64,000 nucleotides of DNA from an uncultured Bacteroidales bacterium (lineage in GTDB: Bacteria > Bacteroidota > Bacteroidia > Bacteroidales > Paludibacteraceae), in assembly GCA_946414805.1 (NCBI GenBank), contig CAMKPZ010000001.1:248001-312000 (forward strand), read 5' to 3'. A model generated the notes under the pieces. The model was not told the DNA's origin and made no database searches. It was given only the letters and a program-made list of their open reading frames with translations. A program made the translations under genes and the position numbers. Of this stretch, positions 52,640 through 61,366 are shown piece by piece (position 1 is the first letter of the stretch; every line of letters starts with the position of its first letter).

Positions 52640-53722
52640 ATGAAAAAACAGACTGTTATATTAGCGATTGAATCGAGTTGTGACGACACTTCTTCTGCCG
52701 TCATCGTGGATGGAGTGCTCCGCAGTAATGTGATCGCGTCGCAGAAAGTGCATGAGGAGTTCGGCGGCGTGGTTCCGGAGTTGGCCAGCCGTGCCCATCA
52801 GCAGAATATCCTGCCGGTGGTGGATACGGCTTTGAAGCGTGCCGGAGTACGCAAAGAGGACCTTTCCGCAATAGCTTTCACCCGCGGCCCGGGATTATTA
52901 GGTTCGCTGTTGGTAGGCACCTCTTTTGCAAAAGGTCTGGCGCTGGCGCTGGATATACCTCTGATAGATGTCAATCACCTGCAGGGACATGTGCTGGCGC
53001 ATTTTGTGGAACCCTCTGCGGAACTGATCGCCCGGACACCGAGTCTGCAAGGGGCAGAGATCAAGCATCCCTCTTTCCCCTTCCTCTGCTTGCTTGTTTC
53101 CGGAGGAAACAGCCAGATCGTTCTGGTGAAAGCCTATAACGACATGCAGATCATCGGTCAGACCATCGATGACGCAGCCGGAGAAGCTTTCGATAAATGC
53201 GCGAAAGTGCTTGGGCTGCCTTACCCGGGCGGTCCGTGGATAGACAAACTCGCCAAACAGGGCGATGCCTCCAAATATCCGTTTGCGAAACCGAATATTC
53301 AGGGGTACGACTACTCGTTCTCCGGTCTCAAGACATCTTTCCTCTATACCCTGCGGGACATGCTGAAAACCAATGGAGTAGAGACGGTTGACGAACTGGC
53401 GGAACGTGTACCGAACCTCCGCGAAGATATGTGTGCTTCGCTTCAGGCTACCGTAGTGGATATACTGATGCGCAAACTCAAGAAAGCGGCGCAGGATCTG
53501 GGTATCCGTCAGGCTGCTGTGGCAGGCGGCGTAAGCGCCAATAGTGCTTTGCGTCAGGCCTTTGTCGATTACGGCAAACGCTATCACTGGGAGGTGTTTA
53601 TTCCGCCGTTCTCTTTCACGACGGACAATGCGGCGATGGTTTGCCAGGCCGGTTATTTCAAGTATCTGGATAATGATTTTTGCGCAATAGATGAAGTGCC
53701 GTTCGCTAAAACAACTATTTGA
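52640..53722 (+). CDS. tsaD: tRNA N6-threonylcarbamoyladenosine transferase
   Basis: 360 aa from ATG 52640. ILAIESSCDDTSSAV at the start, FTRGPGLLGSLLVGTSFAKGL, metal-binding HLQGHVLAHF, LLVSGGNSQIVLV, and AVAGGVSANSALR match TsaD (Kae1). With TsaB and TsaE it makes t6A37 in ANN-decoding tRNAs. The exosortase gene starts inside its last 32 nt. Confidence 0.96.
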   Translation: MKKQTVILAIESSCDDTSSAVIVDGVLRSNVIASQKVHEEFGGVVPELASRAHQQNILPVVDTALKRAGVRKEDLSAIAFTRGPGLLGSLLVGTSFAKGLALALDIPLIDVNHLQGHVLAHFVEPSAELIARTPSLQGAEIKHPSFPFLCLLVSGGNSQIVLVKAYNDMQIIGQTIDDAAGEAFDKCAKVLGLPYPGGPWIDKLAKQGDASKYPFAKPNIQGYDYSFSGLKTSFLYTLRDMLKTNGVETVDELAERVPNLREDMCASLQATVVDILMRKLKKAAQDLGIRQAAVAGGVSANSALRQAFVDYGKRYHWEVFIPPFSFTTDNAAMVCQAGYFKYLDNDFCAIDEVPFAKTTI

Positions 53723-54266
53723 GCCCTATCTGGATATTATCATCTTCATGATCACGCTGCTGGTGGCGAATTATTTCTGGAAATTCACGATGGTCGGCGA
53801 TGAGGATGGAGCGATGGTCACATGGTTCGGACTCAATGTCACGGCGCCGTTTGAGATCATGTCGCGGCATATAGCAGCCGTGGTCTATTGGCTGGTGGAT
53901 CTGTTCCGCGATACGGCATTCATGACGAACGACTACACGATTCATTTTCAATCGGGTAGCGGTACCCGCATCGTGTGGGGGTGCTCCGGGCTGAAACAGA
54001 GTTTTATCTGGATGTGCCTGATCCTCACCGTCCGCGGCGGATGGAAGCAGAAACTATGGTTTATTCCGATGGGGTGGATATGCTGCTATGCCTTTAATAT
54101 ACTTCGTATATTCCTTATCGCATTATTCATAGAAAATCATCCGGAGTGGTTTCATTTCCTCCATGATTACCTGTTCAAATACCTCTTCTACGGAATGCTT
54201 TTCGGGCTTTGGGTGCTCTTTGTAGAGAAGATCCGCAAACCTCTTCCTGCGAAGGAAGATGCGTGA
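53691..54266 (+). CDS. Exosortase/archaeosortase family protein
   Basis: 191 aa with about six membrane helices. The catalytic triad of the family is visible: Cys in VWGCSGLKQSFIW, Arg in FNILRIFLIALF, His in FLHDYLFKYLFYG. These membrane transpeptidases cut and attach proteins bearing a C-terminal sorting signal, often linked to exopolysaccharide. It overlaps tsaD by 32 nt, so expression is coupled. No obvious target with a matching tail is seen nearby. Confidence 0.85.
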   Translation: MKCRSLKQLFEPYLDIIIFMITLLVANYFWKFTMVGDEDGAMVTWFGLNVTAPFEIMSRHIAAVVYWLVDLFRDTAFMTNDYTIHFQSGSGTRIVWGCSGLKQSFIWMCLILTVRGGWKQKLWFIPMGWICCYAFNILRIFLIALFIENHPEWFHFLHDYLFKYLFYGMLFGLWVLFVEKIRKPLPAKEDA

Positions 54267-56129
54267 TTACGACCGTTGGAAAGCCTCTATTCTGCGGACA
54301 ATCCGGCTCTTGATCGAACTGATGATCTTCCATGTCTTTGATGCCTGTGTGCTGTCTCCGGTGAGAATATCGGGGATCGCAGCACCGGTCTCTTGCTCGG
54401 GATAAACGATCAGGTAACTGTGGTCGCTGAAGAATTTGTCCAGCATCGTCGGAACCTGGTCGAAAAGCGGATTGTACGACGGAGTGGACGGTCGCGCGTT
54501 GATCATCACAATCAAGTCGTCCGGCATCATCTGTTTGGCGATCATCAGTACATCCTCCCAGTTCTCCATCTCCCTATATGACGCGCGCAGGTATTTGCCC
54601 TTGCGTCGGCAGAAGGCTTGCAGCGCTTTTTGGGTGTCTTCGTTGGTATAGAAAACCACTTTGGCGCCGATCTGGCTGCTCAATCTTCGGATCAGGCCGA
54701 AACAGGTGATAAAATCGTGTTCTTTTTCTGCATATCGGGGTACGGCAACCAGGATCCTTGATATCGTGTTGATCGGTTGGGCGGGGTGGTAGATAATGGC
54801 CGCTTTGCGTTGACTGTTAACCAGTCGGATAGCTTCTGCCCAATCGCTTTCGCTGGCGAGATCAGGGTCGTGTAACTCGCTCAATTCGCCTAATTCCCGT
54901 AACTCGTAGTGCCTGTTTTCCGCTACCGTCATCATCAGCCATGAGTTATTGGTCTTGTCGGCTTCTAATCGGGCCTCTTCCTGCAGCGCCAGCCGTTTGG
55001 CGGCAAACTCCGTGATAAACGAAGCGGAGGTGCATAGCACAAGAATCATGATCACGGCGGCGTTCAGTATTTCTGCGTTGAAGATCCCGGTCTCGAAACC
55101 GATCGTCACAATGGCTAATGTACCGGCTGCCGTGGCGTGTGTCATACCGAAGATCAGCTGTCTCTGCACGGCCTGAAGACCGAAACTCTTCTCCGCGATC
55201 CATGCGGCAATCCATTTGCCGGCTAACTTGGTGGCGATCATCACAAGCGCAAAGAGGATAGTGGTCCAGCCGCTCCAAAGGAGCGATATATTGATCATCA
55301 TTCCCACGCCGATCAGGAAGAGCGGCACAAACAGGTTGTTGCCGACGAAATTAATGTATTGCATTACCGGACTCAGATTGGGCACCAGACGGTTCAGCGC
55401 CACGCCGCAGATAAAGGCGCCTAAGATACCCTCTAATCCTGCCCAGTCGGCAAGCCATGCGGATACAACCATCATCGTCATCACTAATAGAAAACCGGTC
55501 GTGGCATCGGTCTTGCGTTTGAACAGCCATTGCGCGATCCATGGGAAAATACCTAATATCACTACCACCGTTGCGGCAATCCTGCCGATGAACGCCCAGG
55601 CGGTCAGACTGTCCGCATAGGCGAAATTGCTCTTCAGAACTGCTAAAACCATCAGAGACAGTGCGATAGCAAGCATCGTTCCGCCGATGGTGATGTTTAC
55701 CGCTTCGTTTTTCTGAACTCCGTAGCGGCTCACGATAGGATAGGTCATCAGCGTGTGGCTGCCGTACATTGCGCCCAGCAAAGTGCTTGTCACCCAGTCC
55801 ATTCCGATCAATCGGCTGGTCAGTATGCCCAGTCCGAAGGGGAAAAGGAATGTATATACTCCGAATAGTACCGCGTGTGTGCGTTGTTGGCGGAAATCAT
55901 TGATATCCACTTCTATACCGGCCTGAAGCATGATATAGAGCATGCCGATCTTGCCTAATGTCTGTATCGAACTGCTGTTTTCCAACAGACCGAATCCGTG
56001 CTCACCCGCTAAGATACCGACGATGATAAACCCGACGATACTCGGGATCCGTATCTTGTGGCATATAAAGGGGATCACCAGAATCGCGCCTAACACCAGG
56101 GCTATGATGGCAAACGGGTTCGTTAGCAT
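54267..56129 (-). CDS. CPA2-type cation:proton antiporter
   Basis: 620 aa. The first 390 residues form a Na+/H+ exchanger-fold domain of 12-13 helices (RIPSIVGFIIVGILAGEHGFG; LYIMLQAGIEVDI; GSHTLMTYPIVSRYG). The C-terminal 200 residues contain a USP-like cytoplasmic domain (ISRILVAVPRYAEKEHDF) rather than the KefC-type NAD-binding domain. It would exchange Na+ or K+ for H+. It follows uvrA by 2 nt. Confidence 0.88.
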   Translation of the reverse strand: MLTNPFAIIALVLGAILVIPFICHKIRIPSIVGFIIVGILAGEHGFGLLENSSSIQTLGKIGMLYIMLQAGIEVDINDFRQQRTHAVLFGVYTFLFPFGLGILTSRLIGMDWVTSTLLGAMYGSHTLMTYPIVSRYGVQKNEAVNITIGGTMLAIALSLMVLAVLKSNFAYADSLTAWAFIGRIAATVVVILGIFPWIAQWLFKRKTDATTGFLLVMTMMVVSAWLADWAGLEGILGAFICGVALNRLVPNLSPVMQYINFVGNNLFVPLFLIGVGMMINISLLWSGWTTILFALVMIATKLAGKWIAAWIAEKSFGLQAVQRQLIFGMTHATAAGTLAIVTIGFETGIFNAEILNAAVIMILVLCTSASFITEFAAKRLALQEEARLEADKTNNSWLMMTVAENRHYELRELGELSELHDPDLASESDWAEAIRLVNSQRKAAIIYHPAQPINTISRILVAVPRYAEKEHDFITCFGLIRRLSSQIGAKVVFYTNEDTQKALQAFCRRKGKYLRASYREMENWEDVLMIAKQMMPDDLIVMINARPSTPSYNPLFDQVPTMLDKFFSDHSYLIVYPEQETGAAIPDILTGDSTQASKTWKIISSIKSRIVRRIEAFQRS

Positions 56130-56131
56130 TT

Positions 56132-58801
56132 TTATATGAATTTACCGGTAATACTTTTCTTGTTCTTGCGGATGTCTTCTATCGTGCCTTCCGCTACGAT
56201 GGTTCCGCCTCCGCGTCCGCCTTCCGGACCCAAATCGATGATCCAGTCGCAGGCGTGAATAACATCGGTGTTGTGCTCGATGATGATGACGGTGTTTCCT
56301 TTTTCCACCAGTTGGCGCAGCACACCTAACAGCACGCGGATGTCCTCGAAATGCAGTCCCGTAGTGGGTTCGTCCAGGATATAAAGCGTTTTTCCTGTGG
56401 ACGGGCGCGATAGCTCGGTGGCTAATTTGATGCGCTGGCTCTCACCGCCGGAGAGGGAAGTGGAGGCCTGGCCGAGTTTGATATAACCCAGCCCCACATC
56501 TTGTATCGTCTTGATCTTGCGTAGGATCTTAGGTTGGGGTTCGAAAAACTCAACCGCCTGATTGACAGTCATCTCCAGAATGTCGGCAATCGTCTTTCCT
56601 TTCCATCTTACTTCCAATGTCTCGCGGTTGTATCGCTGGCTGCCGCACACCTCGCAGGGCACATACACATCCGGCATGAAATGCATCTGGATCGTCTTGT
56701 AGCCGTTGCCCATGCACTCTTCGCATCGGCCGCCCTTGGCGTTGAAACTGAACCGGCCTGCTTTCCATCCGCGGATCTTCGATTCCGGCAGTTGGGCGAA
56801 AAGCTCACGGATATCGTTGAAGACATTGGTGTAGGTGGCGGGATTGGACCGTGGCGTGCGTCCTATCGGAGACTGATCCACGTTGATCACCTTGTCAATA
56901 TGTTCGATTCCATCGATCTTTTCGTAGGCCAGAGGTTGGGTCTTGCTGCGGTAGAAATGTTGGCTGAGGATGGGGTAGAGCGTCTGGTTGATCAGTGAAC
57001 TCTTGCCGCTGCCGCTAACGCCCGTGATACATACCATTTTTCCTAACGGAATTCGGATGGTCACATTCTTCAGATTGTTGCCGGTGCAACCCGATAACAC
57101 AATCTGTCTGTCTGCGGCTTTGCCGCGTTCTGTTAGCGAAGCGGTCTGGACGCTGTCAGTTACGGTCTTTTTTCCTTTCAGATACTGCGCTGTCAGGGTG
57201 TCGGTCTTCAACAGCTCTTCCGGCGTGCCGCTGAAAAGCACTTTTCCGCCCAACCGGCCGGCTTTCGGACCAATATCGACGATCCAGTCCGCCTCGCGCA
57301 TGATCTGTTCGTCATGCTCCACTACAATCACAGAGTTGTTCAGATCGCGCAACTCTTTCAGACTGTTGATAAGCCGCTGATTGTCACGCTGATGCAGACC
57401 GATGGACGGCTCGTCTAATATGTATAGTACATTCACTAACCGGCTTCCGATCTGGGTGGCGAGACGGATACGTTGGCTCTCGCCGCCGGAGAGACTTTCG
57501 CTGCTTCGGTTGAGACTCAAATAGTTCAGTCCCACCGACTGCATGAACCGCAACCGGGAGCATATCTCTTTGAGGATCGGTTCGGCGATGGCGCGTTGTT
57601 TCTCGTCGATTTCATCGGAGTTTTTCAGCCCTTCAAGTGTCTGCAGAAGCACATCGATATCCATCTCCGCCAGATCCGAAATTCCGTATCTTCCTATGCG
57701 GTAACTCAGTGCCTCTTTGCTCAGCCGTTTGCCTTGGCATTCGGGACAAACCACCCATTCTTCTTTTTCTTCCTCGTCATCTTCTTCCGATGGCTGATAG
57801 CTGACGGCTGACAGCTCTTGTAACTCCTCCCACCAGTTGTCCTGTCGGATGACTTCGTCAATCTCTTCTCCCTCTCCTGTAGGAGAGCCGGAGGGGTCTG
57901 TCCTTTTTATTCTTCCGATCCCTTTGCAGCACGTGCACCAGCCGGACGGGCTGTTGAAGGAGAACGTGTGCGGGGCGGGTTCGGGGTAACTCAGACCCGT
58001 CTCAGGACACATCAGATTGCGGCTGAAATAGCGTACTTTGCCGCTAGGATCGTCCGGCTCTGCTATCAGCATGATCCCGTTCCCTTGCGTCATTGCTTTG
58101 TCTACGCTCTGCCGCATCCGGCGAAGGTCATTCTCGTCTCCTTCTCCCGAAGAGAGGTTTTTTACTTTCAGCCTGTCCACTACCACTTCGATCGTGTGTG
58201 TCTTGTAGCGGTCTAACTTCATGCCTGCTACGATCTCGCGTACCTCTCCGTCCACCCGGACTAACATGAATCCCTTCTTCCGGATGGTCTCGAACAGCTC
58301 TTTGTAGTGTCCTTTTCGGGCGGAAATGAGCGGTGCCAAAAGCAGAACTTTCTTGCCTGCGTACTCCCTGATAATCAGGTCGATAATCTGCTGGTCGGTG
58401 TAATGAACCATCGGTTTGCCGGACAGATATGAATAAGCCCTTCCGGCACGGGCGTACAGCAGACGCAGAAAATCATACACCTCCGTGATTGTGCCTACGG
58501 TCGAACGCGGATTCTTGCTCGTCGTCTTCTGGTCGATCGAGATCACAGGACTCAGACCCGTGATCTTGTCCACATCCGGACGCTGCATTTGTCCGATGAA
58601 TCCGCGGGCATAGGAGGAAAAAGTCTCCATGTATCGCCGCTGGCCTTCCGCAAAAATGGTATCGAAAGCCAGAGACGACTTGCCCGAACCGCTCAAACCG
58701 GTTATCACCGCAAGCCGTTTGCGGGGGATGGATACGCTGATGTTTTTCAGGTTGTGAACCCGCGCACCGATCACTTCTATGTTGCCTTCGTTTTTTCTCA
58801 T
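56132..58801 (-). CDS. uvrA: Excinuclease ABC subunit A
   Basis: 889 aa. Two ABC modules: Walker A GLSGSGKSSLAFDT (first) and GVSGSGKSSLINQT (second), signatures SLSGGESQRIRLA and SLSGGESQRIKLA, zinc Cys pairs CTCC/CPEC and CEEC/CEVC. It scans DNA for bulky damage with UvrB. The CxxC often found near GxPYCPxCG is replaced by SYLSGKPMVHY, which points to the shorter second UvrA type common in Bacteroidota. Two repeat arrays are in frame: QELSAVSYQPS (57793-57820) before an acidic run and SVQTASLTERGKAADRQ (57130-57166) between the two modules. Confidence 0.95.
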   Translation of the reverse strand: MRKNEGNIEVIGARVHNLKNISVSIPRKRLAVITGLSGSGKSSLAFDTIFAEGQRRYMETFSSYARGFIGQMQRPDVDKITGLSPVISIDQKTTSKNPRSTVGTITEVYDFLRLLYARAGRAYSYLSGKPMVHYTDQQIIDLIIREYAGKKVLLLAPLISARKGHYKELFETIRKKGFMLVRVDGEVREIVAGMKLDRYKTHTIEVVVDRLKVKNLSSGEGDENDLRRMRQSVDKAMTQGNGIMLIAEPDDPSGKVRYFSRNLMCPETGLSYPEPAPHTFSFNSPSGWCTCCKGIGRIKRTDPSGSPTGEGEEIDEVIRQDNWWEELQELSAVSYQPSEEDDEEEKEEWVVCPECQGKRLSKEALSYRIGRYGISDLAEMDIDVLLQTLEGLKNSDEIDEKQRAIAEPILKEICSRLRFMQSVGLNYLSLNRSSESLSGGESQRIRLATQIGSRLVNVLYILDEPSIGLHQRDNQRLINSLKELRDLNNSVIVVEHDEQIMREADWIVDIGPKAGRLGGKVLFSGTPEELLKTDTLTAQYLKGKKTVTDSVQTASLTERGKAADRQIVLSGCTGNNLKNVTIRIPLGKMVCITGVSGSGKSSLINQTLYPILSQHFYRSKTQPLAYEKIDGIEHIDKVINVDQSPIGRTPRSNPATYTNVFNDIRELFAQLPESKIRGWKAGRFSFNAKGGRCEECMGNGYKTIQMHFMPDVYVPCEVCGSQRYNRETLEVRWKGKTIADILEMTVNQAVEFFEPQPKILRKIKTIQDVGLGYIKLGQASTSLSGGESQRIKLATELSRPSTGKTLYILDEPTTGLHFEDIRVLLGVLRQLVEKGNTVIIIEHNTDVIHACDWIIDLGPEGGRGGGTIVAEGTIEDIRKNKKSITGKFI
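57130..57166 (-). repeat. 16-mer family repeat in uvrA
   Basis: CTGTTAGCGAAGCGGT (57130-57145) and a partial CTGTCAGTTACGGT (57153-57166) match the 16-mer consensus GCGGTCTGTYAGYGAA on the plus strand. Confidence 0.6.
57793..57820 (-). repeat. Heptamer array in uvrA
   Basis: GCTGATA, GCTGACG, GCTGACA and GCTCTTG are contiguous, the same family as the glyA array. Confidence 0.85.
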
Positions 58802-58843
58802 TGATGCCACCCCGATAAGGCGTTTCCGCACAATTTGGGCATG

Positions 58844-58874
58844 CAAAGGTACAAATAAATATTGATTCCCCAAA
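58844..58874 (-). promoter_or_regulatory. Promoter of uvrA
   Basis: TTTG (58874-58871) and TACCTTTG (58851-58844) on the minus strand, 19 nt apart. No LexA-like box was recognised. Confidence 0.65.
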
Positions 58875-58943
58875 ATAAAATCCCGAAATAAGGGCGTTTT
58901 TTGCCGCAAAATAAACTTTTTTCTAAATAAATTACACGCGCAC

Positions 58944-58974
58944 TTGCGTATTCCAAATTAATTTTGTAATTTTG
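58944..58974 (+). promoter_or_regulatory. Promoter of gmd
   Basis: TTG at 58944-58946 and TAATTTTG at 58967-58974, 20 nt apart, 40 nt before the ATG. Confidence 0.65.
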
Positions 58975-59014
58975 TGCGCTTTTTTGGTGAATTGAATAAT
59001 TTGAATACAAAAAT

Positions 59015-60142
59015 ATGGCAAAAGTAGCATTGATTACGGGCGTCACGGGGCAGGATGGTTCTTACCTCTCCGAGTTCCTCCTGGAGAAGGGCTATGAGGT
59101 GCATGGTATCATCCGCCGCAGTTCGGTGGACTATCGCGAACGCATCGCCCATCTCGAGGGAACGCCGCATTTTCATCTGCATTATGCGGATATGAGTGAT
59201 TCCATGTCGCTTGTGAAGCTGGTTGGCAAAGTGCAGCCGGACGAGATCTATAATCTGGCGGCGCAGAGCCATGTGCAGGTGTCTTTTGATGCGCCTGAGT
59301 TCACGGCGGATGTGGATGCGGTGGGCGTGCTCCGTATCCTGGAGGCGGTACGGACCAATCATCTGGAGTCCAAATGCCGCATCTACCAGGCTTCGACTTC
59401 CGAACTCTACGGCAAGGTGGAGGAGGTTCCGCAGTCCGAGACTACGCCTTTCCATCCCTATAGCCCGTATGCCGTGGCGAAACTCTACGGCTACTGGATT
59501 ATCAAGGAGTACCGTGAGGCGTATAACATGTTCTGCTGCTCGGGTATTCTCTTCAATCATGAGTCCGAGCGCCGCGGAGAGACTTTTGTTACGCGTAAGA
59601 TCACGTTGGCGGCTGCGCGTATTGCCCAGGGCAAGCAGGATTGCCTCTACCTCGGTAACATGGACTCGCTGCGTGACTGGGGCTACGCCAGGGATTATGT
59701 GGAGTGCATGTGGCTTATTCTGCAGCACAACACGCCGGAGGATTTTGTCATCGCTACGGGTGTGCAGCACTCTGTCCGGGAGTTCGCCACGCTTGCTTTC
59801 CGCCATGCCGGTATCGAACTCCGCTGGGAGGGGGAAGGCGTTGACGAGAAGGGTATCGTGGAGTCGCTTTGTCCCGATGCGCAAGGCCTGAAATGCAAGA
59901 TCGGACAGGTCGTGGTAGCCGTCAGCCCCGATTTCTACAGACCTACCGATGTGGTGAACCTTCTCGGTGATCCGTCGAAGGCCAAACGCGAACTGGGCTG
60001 GAACCCGCAGAGCACTACGTTTGAGCAGCTCGTCGAGCTCATGGTGGAGCATGATATGAAGAAAGTGGCTGCCGATGACGCCGCCGCCGAGATCAGGAAG
60101 GTCAACCTTGCCGAGTTCCTTGAAAAGGGTATCGACAAATAA
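59015..60142 (+). CDS. gmd: GDP-mannose 4,6-dehydratase
   Basis: 375 aa extended SDR: NADP-binding [15 protein letters not shown] (about 8-22), catalytic Thr/Ser-Glu in [21 protein letters not shown] (YxxxK) and [18 protein letters not shown]. It converts GDP-mannose to the 4-keto-6-deoxy sugar, first step to GDP-L-fucose; the second enzyme is encoded next. Together they supply fucose for surface glycans. Confidence 0.96.
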   Translation: MAKVALITGVTGQDGSYLSEFLLEKGYEVHGIIRRSSVDYRERIAHLEGTPHFHLHYADMSDSMSLVKLVGKVQPDEIYNLAAQSHVQVSFDAPEFTADVDAVGVLRILEAVRTNHLESKCRIYQASTSELYGKVEEVPQSETTPFHPYSPYAVAKLYGYWIIKEYREAYNMFCCSGILFNHESERRGETFVTRKITLAAARIAQGKQDCLYLGNMDSLRDWGYARDYVECMWLILQHNTPEDFVIATGVQHSVREFATLAFRHAGIELRWEGEGVDEKGIVESLCPDAQGLKCKIGQVVVAVSPDFYRPTDVVNLLGDPSKAKRELGWNPQSTTFEQLVELMVEHDMKKVAADDAAAEIRKVNLAEFLEKGIDK

Positions 60143-60152
60143 CCCGCCGCCC

Positions 60153-60218
60153 CTCCGCCTCGATGCCCCGCTTGCTCCGCCTCGACGCCCCGCTTGCTCC
60201 GCCTCGATGCCCCGCTTG
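60153..60218. repeat. Three 22-bp GC-rich tandem units
   Basis: Units at 60153, 60175 and 60197 are each made of two 11-nt halves, CTCCGCCTCGA and TGCCCCGCTTG, with one T/C change in the middle unit. They lie in the gmd-fcl gap. Confidence 0.92.
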
Positions 60219-60277
60219 CTCCGTCACCGGCTCGTGAACTTTCCGCCGCCCGCCCGCTGCGTCCGCTCAAGGCCAAT

Positions 60278-60332
60278 GTCGTGTCAATGTCGAGTCAATG
60301 TCGAGTCAATGTCGAGTCAATGTCGAGTCAAT
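60278..60332. repeat. 11-mer array, five units
   Basis: GTCGTGTCAAT is followed by four copies of GTCGAGTCAAT. The five-unit, 55-nt size equals that of arrays in the composite elements at 31844 and 49847. An AT-alternating stretch (60352-60376) follows before fcl. Confidence 0.92.
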
Positions 60333-60404
60333 CTCGCATCCTACCCATACCTATATATATTATATATAATATATATCCTGTGATTTTAATAAACTTCTGT
60401 TAAA

Positions 60405-61346
60405 ATGTTGAAAAATTCTAAAATATATGTTGCCGGTCACCGCGGAATGGTGGGGTCTGCTATCGTACGCGAACTGCAACGACAGGGCTACACGAATATC
60501 ATCACGCGTACCCATAAGGAACTGGATCTCTGCTGTCAGGAGGCGGTCGAAGCATTCTTTGAGGCGGAGAAACCCGAATATGTCTTCCTTGCGGCCGCCA
60601 AGGTCGGAGGTATCGTCGCGAACCAGAACGCCCTCGCGGACTTTATGTACGATAACATGATTCTGGAGATGAATGTCATTCATGCCGCGTGGAAGAACGG
60701 CTGCAAGAAACTCGAGTTCCTCGGCTCCTCTTGTATCTATCCGCGCATGGCTCCGCAGCCCATGCAGGAGTCTTGTCTCCTGACGGGCGAGTTGGAGAAA
60801 ACGAACGAAGCATACGCTCTGGCTAAGATCAGCGGACTCAAATACTGCGAGTTCCTCAACCGCCAGTACGGCACCGATTATATCTCGGTTATGCCTACCA
60901 ACCTCTATGGCCCGAACGATAACTACCACCCGGAGCACAGCCATGTCCTGCCTGCCCTCATCCGCCGTTTCCATGAGGCGAAAGAGGCTGGGGCGCCGTC
61001 CGTCACCTGTTGGGGTACGGGGGCTCCCTTGCGTGAGTTCCTCTATGTGGACGATCTTGCTAACCTCTGTGTCTTCCTTATGAATAACTATTCCGGCAAC
61101 GAAACGGTCAATGCCGGAACGGGTAAGGAACTGACAATCAAGGCGCTCACGGAACTGGTAGCGAAAGTGATCGGTTACGAGGGAGAAATCAAATGGGATA
61201 CAACCCGTCCGGATGGCACGCCACGCAAACTCTTGGATGTCAGCAAGGCTACGGCTCTCGGATGGACCTATAAAACAGAACTGGAGGACGGTATTCGTCT
61301 GGCATACAAGGATTTCTTGGAGAACCCGGTTCGTGCAGAAAGATAA
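60405..61346 (+). CDS. fcl: GDP-L-fucose synthase
   Basis: 313 aa SDR: GHRGMVGSAIVREL (about 11-24), LGSSCIYPRMAPQPM, YALAKISGLKYCE (YxxxK), and PTNLYGPNDNYHPEHSHVLPALIRRFHEA interrupted as usual. It epimerises and reduces the Gmd product to GDP-L-fucose. It follows gmd after a 262-nt repeat-filled gap. Confidence 0.95.
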   Translation: MLKNSKIYVAGHRGMVGSAIVRELQRQGYTNIITRTHKELDLCCQEAVEAFFEAEKPEYVFLAAAKVGGIVANQNALADFMYDNMILEMNVIHAAWKNGCKKLEFLGSSCIYPRMAPQPMQESCLLTGELEKTNEAYALAKISGLKYCEFLNRQYGTDYISVMPTNLYGPNDNYHPEHSHVLPALIRRFHEAKEAGAPSVTCWGTGAPLREFLYVDDLANLCVFLMNNYSGNETVNAGTGKELTIKALTELVAKVIGYEGEIKWDTTRPDGTPRKLLDVSKATALGWTYKTELEDGIRLAYKDFLENPVRAER

Positions 61347-61366
61347 ATAGTTACAATCAGTCGTCA

